This document shows, in pieces, positions 1 to 6,703 of a DNA stretch of 10,000 nt. Under the pieces are notes generated by a model. It was not told the DNA's origin. It was given only the letters and a program-made list of their open reading frames with translations, and did no database searches. Origin of the DNA: Candidatus Hydrogenedens sp. (GTDB lineage Bacteria > Hydrogenedentota > Hydrogenedentia > Hydrogenedentales > Hydrogenedentaceae). Every line of letters starts with the position of its first letter. Within the stretch, counting starts at the first letter, position 1. The DNA lies in the NCBI GenBank assembly GCA_020216745.1, contig JAIWNQ010000281.1:1-10000 (forward strand), read 5' to 3'. A program made the position numbers and the translations under genes.

Positions 1-104
1 ATCTGTGCTATTCCGTCGGTGGGGATGATGGAGGTGTATTCTAATCATAAGTGGGACGCTTGTGATATGTTTTGATGCAATTACTTAGAAAGCGAAGAGC
101 TGTA
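1..104. other. Left-edge non-coding or unresolved stretch
   Basis: No gene can be supported here. The plus strand is open from base 1 to a TGA at 73-75 (24 codons), so this could be the tail of a gene entering from the left. That length is too short to recognise or to tell from chance. On the minus strand the stretch lies downstream of the PEP-utilising enzyme; I see no hairpin followed by a T run that would act as its terminator. Confidence 0.4.
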
Positions 105-2369
105 TTATAGGGGGTTTTTAATGGGGGTAGGGATACGGGTTACTTTGCCGTTAGTGGCATCGAGATAGATAACATCTCCTGTGTTGAGTTTGTGTGTGAT
201 TTCTGGTAGATTGGCAATCATTGGTATGTTCATCTCTCGTGCGATAATTGCGGGGTGTGATAGTTCGCTACCTCGTTCAAGTAGGACGCCGTCCCAATAT
301 TGTAAGCACCATGTCTGGCCTGGGTTTAAGCAGGTTGTAATGAGTATGCGAGGGTGAGGGATGTCTGTGGGTAGTGATGTGGGGCTATTTGTTACATACG
401 CAGTACCTTTTACTCTACCGCCAGATATACCCCAACCGTACCATGTATCGGTCTCTATGTCAATATGGGGGACTGGATGATAATTTATAAAAGATGGTTT
501 TGGAAATGTATGTTCTACACACCATTGATGTTTTCGGGTTAAGATGTCTGTGAGGTTTATCTGCTTTCCTTCTATTAAAGCGTCTATTAGTTCTTGCCAT
601 GTGATCCACCAAATTTGATTTTGGTTGTTTAATATTCCTTTTTTCACTAATTTTCTGCCAGCCTCTTTCAATAATTTTTTCTGTATATATAGAATTTTTT
701 CCCATTCGAATCTTTGTTCTTCACGGAGGCGAATAAATCGTGAGATAATGCGGTATAACCATCCAACCTTTTTTTGCATTGTGTTTTGTATTATAGGTTG
801 ATCGTATTTTTCTTCTATAAGTTGTGTTTCGAAGAATTGGTTTTGTTCCTCGCCAGAAAGCCATTCTCCCCATCGTGGCGACATGAAGTCGAGGCTTTCT
901 GTACGGTGTGAGTATTCAGAGCGGATGGTATTTAATAATTTTACATCTCGTGTGGATAGGTAAGAGGTTAGCATATAATTTGCGTGTGTTGTGATAGAAG
1001 GGTAGTGTTTTTCCTTACGGTGCACGATGTATTTTCCGCCTAATCGATATACATAACTTGACCATAGGATAGCCCAACGATGTATTTCGAGGAACTCTTC
1101 GGATCGTTTTTGCCATTGTTCCCAATGCGTTAGCCATGCTTCCGAAGTTCGTTCTGGCAAATCTTCTTCATGCCATAGGTTTAATTTTTCTGATAATTGT
1201 TTTTTCCATTGTTCCCATCGGTGTAGCACAAAAATTGCGTCTTGCCAGTGTTCTAATAGTGAACGAACGGCATCTAACCAGAAGCGTATACCTAATAATT
1301 TCATTTGTCGTGGTGGGCAACCGCAATCGTCAGGAAATAGTAGTTTCAAATCGGAGGCGAGCCACCATTTGGGACAACCTTCTAATAAATCGAAGTATAC
1401 CTGATGTGGAATGTATACTTGACCGCCGAAGTAATATGGTTCTACAGGTTCAATTTTCTTACGCATACTTAGTGCTTCTGCAATTGCTTTGCGAAGGATT
1501 AATGGGATAAGAGTTGTTTTTGTAATTGGTGTAATCGGTTCGATAAACCGTTGGTCAAAGAACCAACAGGTAGCACATTCTTTCGGGTATAATTCTTGCG
1601 ATGGATGGATTGCCGTTATAGGTCGAACCTGTAAAAACCAGATGTTTTCATCGTTCCATGTCCATTCTATATCCACAGCAGTGCGATAGTTCCATTCCAT
1701 CTTTATTAAACCAGTTGACAATTCTGCTAATAATTGGTCTGGTATATGTTTTGGTCCATGGATACCTTCTTGAAGTTCTATTAGTTCTGCAGTGGAGGGG
1801 TGAAAAAAAATCTGAGTTGGCTGTGTTTCTCCATCAACCAACATCTTGTTCTCGCCAACGACCATCTCGCAATATGCTTTTTCGGGATGTGCATTGATTG
1901 GCTCAGCAGAAAAGCATACTCCTGATATTTTTCCTGAAATAAATTCTTGCAAGATGATAGCAAGTCCACGTGGACCGACGTAATTATGTTCTGTTTCTAT
2001 TGCCGTTTCATAATGTGCACATAACTTGTCCAGTATCGGAATAAGTTCGTCTGCATTTGATATGAACTCAGTTAGGAACTTACCTGCAAATGAACGGTGT
2101 TCTTGGTCTTCTTCACATGCGGAGGAACGGACTGCCAACTTCATATTTGAGGACTTCTGTAATATTTCATCACACCATGATAATAATGTTTGCTGTAATT
2201 CAGGATGAGTATGCCAAATCCTACGTTTAACCCCTTCCGTATTGATTATGCCGAACAATGGCACTTTTAATCCTTGTCTTCTCATCTGCACCAACCCGTA
2301 TCCTTTTCCTCCAATTTCGATACGGGATGTATTAACTAATTCCTCATCGTTAATCAACCAGAAACGCAT
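105..2369 (-). CDS. PEP-utilising phosphotransferase, rifampicin phosphotransferase-like architecture
   Basis: This 754-residue cytoplasmic enzyme belongs to the PEP synthase/pyruvate phosphate dikinase superfamily. Residues 1-255 form the ATP-grasp part: GGKGYG at 20-25 with the nucleotide-binding Lys22, VRSSA at 80-84, SGVCFSAEP at 149-157, and the closing DIEW...LQVRPIT at 233-252. Residues about 640-750 form the swivelling phosphohistidine domain, with LSHPAIIARE at 703-712 and His705 as the expected phosphorylated residue. Between them lies a Trp-rich, mostly helical region that ends in a family-typical segment (RLREEQRFEWEK at 547-558, then WWITWQEL at 587-594). The C-terminal PEP/pyruvate TIM barrel of true PEP synthase and PPDK is absent. 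The domain order is therefore that of rifampicin phosphotransferase, which uses ATP to phosphorylate an acceptor and releases AMP and phosphate. The acceptor here is unknown; rifamycin is only one possibility. The frame extends 9 codons further up to a TTG at 2396, but the ATG at 2369 has AAGGA ten bases upstream and the TTG has none. The gene lies 210 nt after rlmB, so linkage to that operon is uncertain. Confidence 0.85.
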   Translation of the reverse strand: MRFWLINDEELVNTSRIEIGGKGYGLVQMRRQGLKVPLFGIINTEGVKRRIWHTHPELQQTLLSWCDEILQKSSNMKLAVRSSACEEDQEHRSFAGKFLTEFISNADELIPILDKLCAHYETAIETEHNYVGPRGLAIILQEFISGKISGVCFSAEPINAHPEKAYCEMVVGENKMLVDGETQPTQIFFHPSTAELIELQEGIHGPKHIPDQLLAELSTGLIKMEWNYRTAVDIEWTWNDENIWFLQVRPITAIHPSQELYPKECATCWFFDQRFIEPITPITKTTLIPLILRKAIAEALSMRKKIEPVEPYYFGGQVYIPHQVYFDLLEGCPKWWLASDLKLLFPDDCGCPPRQMKLLGIRFWLDAVRSLLEHWQDAIFVLHRWEQWKKQLSEKLNLWHEEDLPERTSEAWLTHWEQWQKRSEEFLEIHRWAILWSSYVYRLGGKYIVHRKEKHYPSITTHANYMLTSYLSTRDVKLLNTIRSEYSHRTESLDFMSPRWGEWLSGEEQNQFFETQLIEEKYDQPIIQNTMQKKVGWLYRIISRFIRLREEQRFEWEKILYIQKKLLKEAGRKLVKKGILNNQNQIWWITWQELIDALIEGKQINLTDILTRKHQWCVEHTFPKPSFINYHPVPHIDIETDTWYGWGISGGRVKGTAYVTNSPTSLPTDIPHPRILITTCLNPGQTWCLQYWDGVLLERGSELSHPAIIAREMNIPMIANLPEITHKLNTGDVIYLDATNGKVTRIPTPIKNPL

Positions 2370-2379
2370 AGCATTTTTA

Positions 2380-2384
2380 TCCTT
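2380..2384 (-). promoter_or_regulatory. Ribosome binding site AAGGA choosing ATG 2369
   Basis: On the minus strand AAGGA lies ten bases before the ATG at 2369. Nothing similar precedes the upstream in-frame TTG at 2396, so the shorter 754-residue form of the PEP-utilising enzyme is preferred. Confidence 0.6.
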
Positions 2385-2579
2385 CTTCCATATCAAAGCA
2401 AAGAAGAGGCTGTAAAAGCAAAAAGGTTATCTGTCTGATGGATGAATGCCGTGCTTTTTACTTATATTCGTTTTAGGTGGCGGGTAGGAACAAAAGATGC
2501 AGAGATATAAAATCATTTTTAGCAACAATGGTAGACATTTTTTTGTTTGTTTCTAATGTATCGTTTATCAAGTTCAAAT
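2385..2579. other. Intergenic gap between rlmB and the PEP-utilising enzyme
   Basis: About 195 AT-rich bases without a supportable gene. The only small minus-strand frame with an ATG (21 codons, start near 2531) has no ribosome binding site. I found neither a convincing -35/-10 pair for the downstream gene nor a hairpin with a T run for rlmB, so whether transcription continues through is undecided. Confidence 0.4.
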
Positions 2580-3290
2580 TTATGTTATTGTCATAGCGTA
2601 GAAAGCGATACTGGCACTGACACTGGCATTTAGTTGTTCAATAGGTGGTGAGGTTGGAATTGAGATAATGTAATCGCATTCGCGTTTGATTAATGGTCGG
2701 ATGCCTTTCCCCTCACCGCCGATGATCAGGACGTTCTTATTTTGCCATTGTATCTCGTTGAGTTTTTTATCTCCGTGTGCATCGAGGGCATATATTCCGA
2801 AACCGAGTTCTTTTAATTTACGAACACTTTGTAGGGTGCTTTTTGTTTGAATGATTTGGGCATATTCTACCGCTCCAGTGCTTGCCTTTACGACGATAGG
2901 TGTAATTGGTGCTGTTCCTTCTTGGGGTAATAGTATGGCGTCGATTTTGAATGCGACAGCGGAACGAATAATGGCTCCTAAGTTTCGTGGGTCTTCAATA
3001 TGGTCAAGGACTACAATTCGTTTTATTTGGTCTATGTGTTTTTTTAGGTATTCGTCGAGTTGAAGTATGGGGAATTGGTCTACTTCTGCGACGATACCTT
3101 GATGAACAGCATTTTTAGTTATGCGGTCTAAATAACTGCGTGGTTTTCTTTCAATAGGGACACAACTTTCCCAATAGTTTAAGCCTGGAATAGTTACACC
3201 TTCCTGAACATATATTTTGAAAACTGCACGACGACCTGCCTTGAGGCAGGTTAAGACGGGTATTCGACCAAAAATTACATTGTTTTCCAT
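2580..3290 (-). CDS. rlmB: 23S rRNA 2'-O-ribose methyltransferase, SpoU/TrmH family (RlmB type)
   Basis: The 236-residue product matches the usual length of RlmB, which methylates the 2'-OH of a conserved guanosine in the peptidyl-transferase region of 23S rRNA using SAM. Residues 4-70 form the SpoU substrate-binding domain, starting VIFGRIPVL and ending in the typical HQGIVAEV at 63-70. The SPOUT catalytic domain follows with all three motifs: motif 1 DPRNLGAIIRSA at 100-111 (Asn103, Arg109), motif 2 IIGGEGKGI at 189-197 (Glu193), and motif 3 IPTSPPIEQLNASVSASI at 211-228 (Asn221, Ser223), which forms part of the knotted SAM pocket. Motif 3 reads EQLNAS where SLNVS is more common, a mild variant that keeps the Asn and Ser. 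A TTG directly before the ATG also lies in frame; the ATG at 3290 is the more likely start. It begins 4 nt after the stop of the TPR gene with only a weak Shine-Dalgarno, so translation is probably coupled. Assignment to RlmB rather than a related TrmH-family enzyme rests on the N-terminal domain and the length. Confidence 0.88.
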   Translation of the reverse strand: MENNVIFGRIPVLTCLKAGRRAVFKIYVQEGVTIPGLNYWESCVPIERKPRSYLDRITKNAVHQGIVAEVDQFPILQLDEYLKKHIDQIKRIVVLDHIEDPRNLGAIIRSAVAFKIDAILLPQEGTAPITPIVVKASTGAVEYAQIIQTKSTLQSVRKLKELGFGIYALDAHGDKKLNEIQWQNKNVLIIGGEGKGIRPLIKRECDYIISIPTSPPIEQLNASVSASIAFYAMTIT

Positions 3291-3294
3291 CAAG

Positions 3295-3735
3295 TTATCT
3301 TAAATCATGGACTTCTTTGAGTTTACTTGCCCTGAGGTTGAGGTTATCAAACTCTGGCACACGTTCATCGTATTGATGTGCATTTAATTGTGCTAAATCA
3401 CGCAGGATATTGTATGCTTCTTGATAACGTTCTAACTTCTCATAGCATTTAGAAAGGCGGTACATATTGTACCAATAATTAGCACCACTGTTGCCATATC
3501 GCTGGATTGTAAGTTCGAGGACATCTTTTGCTCGTTCCCATCGCAAAAGCATCATCAGGTAACCTGCGACGCGTGTAAGTCCAGCTTCATCTATTTTGTC
3601 CCGTTGTGCATCTTGTCCTGGTACAGCCTTGGTAAAATTTTTAATCATGTAATTGACACCGCCACTGGAAGCAAGCCAGCCTACTCCGACAATAATGAGG
3701 ATAATTAATGGCCATTTTAATCCACTCAAATCCAT
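3295..3735 (-). CDS. Small membrane-anchored TPR protein
   Basis: The 146-residue protein starts with a single hydrophobic helix (about residues 7-24, WPLIILIIVGVGWLAS), which probably stays as an anchor because no clear cleavage site follows. The rest is helical, with TPR-like pairs around residues 53-80 (LTRVAGYLMMLLRWERAKDV) and 86-117 (YWYNMYRLSKCYEKLERYQEAYNIL). TPRs bind other proteins, so this is likely a scaffold or adaptor at the membrane; no enzyme motif is visible. The start is secure: AAGGAGG lies 8 nt before the ATG, the best Shine-Dalgarno in the window. The gene follows the zinc-finger gene by 33 nt and precedes rlmB by 4 nt, which suggests one transcript. No partner can be named from the sequence. 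Confidence 0.8.
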   Translation of the reverse strand: MDLSGLKWPLIILIIVGVGWLASSGGVNYMIKNFTKAVPGQDAQRDKIDEAGLTRVAGYLMMLLRWERAKDVLELTIQRYGNSGANYWYNMYRLSKCYEKLERYQEAYNILRDLAQLNAHQYDERVPEFDNLNLRASKLKEVHDLR

Positions 3736-3743
3736 AATGAAGC

Positions 3744-3750
3744 CCTCCTT
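3744..3750 (-). promoter_or_regulatory. Perfect Shine-Dalgarno AAGGAGG
   Basis: The minus strand reads AAGGAGG with an 8-nt spacer before the ATG at 3735. It shows that the host uses canonical anti-Shine-Dalgarno pairing, which supports using ribosome binding sites to choose starts elsewhere in the window. Confidence 0.85.
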
Positions 3751-3768
3751 AAAAATGTTGTTTTAAGT

Positions 3769-4122
3769 TTAAATACCTATCCATGCACGAACAACAAAAA
3801 CCCATTGTGATAATATGGGGATATTAAATAATGTTCCGATTACACCCAGAGTAACCAAAACAACAATAACAACTATTAAAAAAGAAAAGAACTGTCTGAG
3901 TTTGACGCCTATATTCCATCGTGCGCGGGTGTTTTCACGGTCTAACTCCTGAACACGTTTTGCGAACGTTTCGAAACGTTCCCTGCATGCTTCGGAACAG
4001 AATGAACCTAATGGTGAACTAACCACACAAGCCCCACAAACGGGCTTCCCACATTGTTTGCACCTTGCTGTTGCGGAAACAGAAGGATGATTGATACAAG
4101 AGGATAATCTGCCGTCTAACAT
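3769..4122 (-). CDS. B-box-like zinc-finger protein with C-terminal membrane helix
   Basis: The 117-residue protein opens with a compact Cys/His cluster: C9-x2-H12, C21-x2-C24, C29-x2-C32 and C42-x3-C46, the last inside FCSEAC. The spacing resembles bacterial B-box-type zinc fingers and can bind two zinc ions. A charged, probably helical linker (47-76) follows, then one strong membrane helix at about 78-98 (FFSFLIVVIVVLVTLGVIG), then a short hydrophobic tail (103-117) that may re-enter the membrane. With no signal peptide and Arg/Lys before the helix, the finger most likely faces the cytoplasm. The start is supported by AAGGA 6 nt before the ATG and by a promoter just upstream. It is the first gene of a probable operon with the TPR gene and rlmB. 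In known families such fingers are thought to mediate protein contacts; no enzymatic role is visible and the function is unknown. Confidence 0.8.
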   Translation of the reverse strand: MLDGRLSSCINHPSVSATARCKQCGKPVCGACVVSSPLGSFCSEACRERFETFAKRVQELDRENTRARWNIGVKLRQFFSFLIVVIVVLVTLGVIGTLFNIPILSQWVFVVRAWIGI

Positions 4123-4148
4123 ATCAATTCCTTATAATTTATTTTTTT

Positions 4149-4176
4149 ATTATAACAAAAATAATGAGTATTTCAA
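4149..4176 (-). promoter_or_regulatory. Sigma70-type promoter TTGAAA-N16-TATAAT
   Basis: Read on the minus strand, TTGAAA (4171-4176) is followed after 16 nt by a perfect TATAAT (4149-4154). The predicted start near 4142 gives a leader of about 20 nt that contains the AAGGA site of the zinc-finger gene. It sits in the 73-nt gap after the stop of the SGNH gene at 4196, so it separates the envelope genes on the right from the zinc-finger/TPR/rlmB set on the left. It is the best promoter match in the window, though the AT-rich setting makes some chance matching possible. Confidence 0.65.
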
Positions 4177-4195
4177 GTATAAATTTAAGTATTTA

Positions 4196-5350
4196 TTATT
4201 TAGTTAGGCATTGAATAATAGTTTTTTCAAAAGTTTGAATCATAATTTCATTGCCGATAGGGTTAAGATGGCAATGGTCGTTAAACAACGTTTCACCAGG
4301 GATATGATGAGGTTCTGCCTCTTCTATTGCAGATAAAACATCAGCCAGAGGAATCTGATTTTGTTGTGCAAGTTCTCTCACAATATTGTTTTCAAGGTCG
4401 GATGACTGATGTCGTGGTGACGTTTCACGAATAATCTTCCTACCTAATTCATACGCTTCTTTATATTTTTCTTCTTTAATTAATTGCAATACTTGTTCAT
4501 AGTCATTGGCACTTTTCCCTATTAAGTTAGGTTTTATATAGTTTGAAGGGACGGTTGCAATAACGACTTTTATATTTTTTTCTTTACACAACTGTATAAT
4601 TTCGTTCAGATTGTATTTGTATTTTTCCATCCGTTCTACAATTTCTTGTGGTGTAAACACATGATTCCAGCCTTTACCTGCGTCGGGTAGTGATTGAGCT
4701 AACATCCTACGATTATGCTCTTTCTCTAATTGGGATATTTGATATGTTGCGATGCGGTCGCGAATAAATCGCATCATTGCGGAGGAGAATAGTATCCGTT
4801 GTAGTTTTGTTGATTGCACTCGTGCTAAATGTAGTTGTTCAATTTCTTCAAATTCGTTGTGTCCAGAATATATCATCACGAGGTCAGGAGCATAATTTAC
4901 AATCTCACGAGCGATTAATACGAGGCGATGTGTGCCGTAGGAAAGTCCGCCACAGTTGATGATTTCGACTTCTTTATATCTCGGTTTAAGTGCTTCTTTC
5001 AAACGCTCGGATAAGTTTGGTAATTCGTAATTGACATAATTTACCGAAGAACCGCCCAGAAAAAAGATGCGTAATGTATTGGAAGGCTTGTTTTTCAAAA
5101 ATCGTTGATTCTGGAAAGCGACAGTCTTATTGGGGTGTGTTATCAAATAGCGACTATCATGAGGGTCAGGGATAAATAGTCGGGAATCCTCTGTAAAACC
5201 TAAACCGATATCTGTCACCATTGGTGGAAGCCATATCTCAACAATTCGGGCTATTAGTTCAAGACCAAGAAGCAAAATAACAAGTGGCAATAAGGAAAAT
5301 AGAATTATCTTTTTTTTACTTAGGTTTTCGTGTCTTACTGTTTCACTCAT
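4196..5350 (-). CDS. Membrane-anchored SGNH/GDSL hydrolase, GHNEF subfamily
   Basis: This 384-residue protein has one N-terminal helix (about residues 15-32) followed by E31-x3-R35, so the catalytic domain is probably periplasmic and anchored. All SGNH blocks are visible: FFLGGSSVN with Ser101 as nucleophile, INCGG with Gly134, YSGHNEF with Asn165, and NDHCHLNPIGN with Asp358 and His361. The segment FQNQRFLKNKP (79-89) before block I and the GHNEF form of block III are typical of SGNH domains that are fused to TPR arrays in other bacteria. Here residues about 282-335 (YEQVLQLIKEEKYKEAYELGR) look like a small TPR-like insert before the last block. Such enzymes hydrolyse or transfer acyl groups; a surface glycan is the likely target, but no substrate is shown. 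An in-frame GTG lies 5 codons upstream at 5365. The ATG at 5350 is preferred because it overlaps the stop of the upstream gene as ATGA, implying coupled translation. Confidence 0.85.
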   Translation of the reverse strand: MSETVRHENLSKKKIILFSLLPLVILLLGLELIARIVEIWLPPMVTDIGLGFTEDSRLFIPDPHDSRYLITHPNKTVAFQNQRFLKNKPSNTLRIFFLGGSSVNYVNYELPNLSERLKEALKPRYKEVEIINCGGLSYGTHRLVLIAREIVNYAPDLVMIYSGHNEFEEIEQLHLARVQSTKLQRILFSSAMMRFIRDRIATYQISQLEKEHNRRMLAQSLPDAGKGWNHVFTPQEIVERMEKYKYNLNEIIQLCKEKNIKVVIATVPSNYIKPNLIGKSANDYEQVLQLIKEEKYKEAYELGRKIIRETSPRHQSSDLENNIVRELAQQNQIPLADVLSAIEEAEPHHIPGETLFNDHCHLNPIGNEIMIQTFEKTIIQCLTK

Positions 5351-6564
5351 TTCTCTGTTAGCCACTTTTGGAGTTTAGGGGTAAGTGTTTCTGCTAATAA
5401 CGTGTGTCCATCAGCAGTTAAATGTCCATCCAGTGTAAAAAACAAATTGGGGTCTTGTTGACGCTGTCGAAATGCATCGGAAACGGTAAAGCAGGGAACA
5501 TTTGCTTTTTCGCAGGCAATCTGGATAACTTTATCGGGGGCATCAGATGTCAACATTTCTGGGACGACATCAAAGCCAACGCGTTGAATATTTTTCCATG
5601 CAGGCTCATTAACATAGGGACCATCGGGAATACTGACAACGGCAACCTGTGCATTATTTTGACCTGCTACCGATTTTATAACTTGCAACGCTTTTGCCAT
5701 ATTTCCAATACACTGCTGAATCCACGGATCATCGGGATTTAATGTGAGCGTGTAAATATGTTTATTTTTCAATGCAAGGTCAATCATATAAGGATTTAAG
5801 AGCCCATCAAAAAACGCTTGTTTTACTTCTGCATCGAAATTATCAAATCGTTGTTTTTCTTCTGGTGTCATTTTTTCATAGAACTCTTTTGCAGTATTGG
5901 CTGACCAACGTGCATTGTCCTCTGCGGTCGTTTTTTCTGGAGGCCGTTCTTGTGTTCGTGTTTCAAGTGATTTCGTTAATCGCATCATTTCTACAGTTCG
6001 GACAAAATTAGGATATAAAAGTTTTGTCCAGCGAATGAGACCTGAGCCTATTTGTTCCAAGCCTTCCGAGCCTGAAGATGCAATATCGTTCCCTTGTAGA
6101 ATACCTACTAATACCAGATCGGGTTCGAGTAAAGGAACAACGGTGCGAGTAATTTCTGCATAGAAAGGGGGTCCTGTTCCTGGCTTACCTAAGTTAATTG
6201 TTTCAATTTTTTTGTTCGGTAATGATAGTGTTTGTTCCAGTTTGCGGAGCCATGTCTGTTCTATGTTCACACCCCAACCGTACGTATAGGAATCGCCAAC
6301 GGCTATGATGCGGTAACTATTGGCACTTTTAGGTTTTTGTATCTCGCGGTCACGAATTCCTAATGAATTGGTCTCTACCACATACCTAAAATCAACGGAA
6401 GCAAATTCTTGTTGTGACAATGGCGGAAAAATCAAGTCATGTGTACCTTCAGGGAATGGCTTGGGTAAAATATTTCCGACCACACGGTCTAATATCATGG
6501 TTAATATAAGAACTGCAAGTATTGAAGCCAATACTAACGATACATTCTTTAAAAATAATTTCAT
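5347..6564 (-). CDS. Membrane-anchored SGNH/GDSL hydrolase, canonical GDS and GND motifs
   Basis: The 405-residue protein starts with a signal-anchor helix (about 8-25) and then a periplasmic SGNH domain. NSLGIRD at 66-72, a common lead-in in anchored SGNH proteins, precedes block I VGDSYTYGWG with Ser92. Block II is NLGKPG with Gly126, block III is LQGNDI with Asn159, and the last block is LDGHLTADGH with Asp379 and His381, an Asp-x-His spacing rather than the commoner Asp-x2-His. A long charged, helical insert (about 195-260) separates blocks III and V. The role is probably an esterase or acyltransferase acting on a surface glycan or lipid; the substrate is unknown. The frame extends 12 codons further to a TTG at 6600, but the ATG at 6564 has GGAG with a 7-nt spacer. 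It is the first gene of a leftward pair and overlaps the next by 4 nt. Despite adjacency, its motifs differ enough from its neighbour that a recent tandem duplication is unlikely. Confidence 0.87.
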   Translation of the reverse strand: MKLFLKNVSLVLASILAVLILTMILDRVVGNILPKPFPEGTHDLIFPPLSQQEFASVDFRYVVETNSLGIRDREIQKPKSANSYRIIAVGDSYTYGWGVNIEQTWLRKLEQTLSLPNKKIETINLGKPGTGPPFYAEITRTVVPLLEPDLVLVGILQGNDIASSGSEGLEQIGSGLIRWTKLLYPNFVRTVEMMRLTKSLETRTQERPPEKTTAEDNARWSANTAKEFYEKMTPEEKQRFDNFDAEVKQAFFDGLLNPYMIDLALKNKHIYTLTLNPDDPWIQQCIGNMAKALQVIKSVAGQNNAQVAVVSIPDGPYVNEPAWKNIQRVGFDVVPEMLTSDAPDKVIQIACEKANVPCFTVSDAFRQRQQDPNLFFTLDGHLTADGHTLLAETLTPKLQKWLTEK

Positions 6565-6571
6565 CGAGATA

Positions 6572-6575
6572 CTCC
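6572..6575 (-). promoter_or_regulatory. Ribosome binding site GGAG choosing ATG 6564
   Basis: GGAG on the minus strand with a 7-nt spacer to the ATG at 6564 supports a 405-residue product that begins directly before the signal-anchor helix, instead of the longer form from the TTG at 6600. Confidence 0.6.
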
Positions 6576-6703
6576 ATCGGTATGATTTGAAAATTATCAA
6601 TATGTATTCATCAGATATTTAATCCTCATTATGATATGTTATTATAAATAATTTGGAGTATAAAAAGATTTAGTCATACAAATTGAGAATTAAAACTGCA
6701 GAT
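6576..6703. promoter_or_regulatory. Divergent promoter region between SGNH pair and glycosyltransferase
   Basis: This very AT-rich gap must start transcription in both directions. The same short block serves as -10 candidate on each strand: TATAAT on the minus strand (6641-6646) and an extended TG-N-TATTAT on the plus strand (6637-6645). Neither has a good -35 hexamer at 16-18 nt, so an activator or an extended -10 mechanism is possible. If the plus-strand site is used, the leader of the glycosyltransferase is about 50 nt. No clear operator palindrome was found. Confidence 0.4.

Noticed and set aside
1..75. Plus-strand frame open from the window edge to TGA at 73-75
   Set aside because: Twenty-four codons are too few to distinguish a gene tail from chance; no family is recognisable.
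1136..1510. 124-codon plus-strand open frame inside the PEP-utilising gene
   Set aside because: It lies fully opposite a gene with clear family motifs across its length, has no ribosome binding site and encodes no recognisable domain; it is a shadow frame.
2469..2531. 21-codon minus-strand frame in the gap after rlmB
   Set aside because: There is no ribosome binding site and the peptide is too short and featureless to support a gene.
2580..4122. Defence or mobile system built on the zinc-finger and TPR genes
   Set aside because: There is no nuclease, recombinase, reverse transcriptase or repeat nearby, and the third gene of the set is a housekeeping rRNA methyltransferase.
4196..6564. Recent tandem duplication of the two leftward SGNH genes
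   Set aside because: Apart from the SGNH blocks the proteins differ in lead-in motifs, inserts and final block spacing, so they are old paralogues or separate acquisitions.
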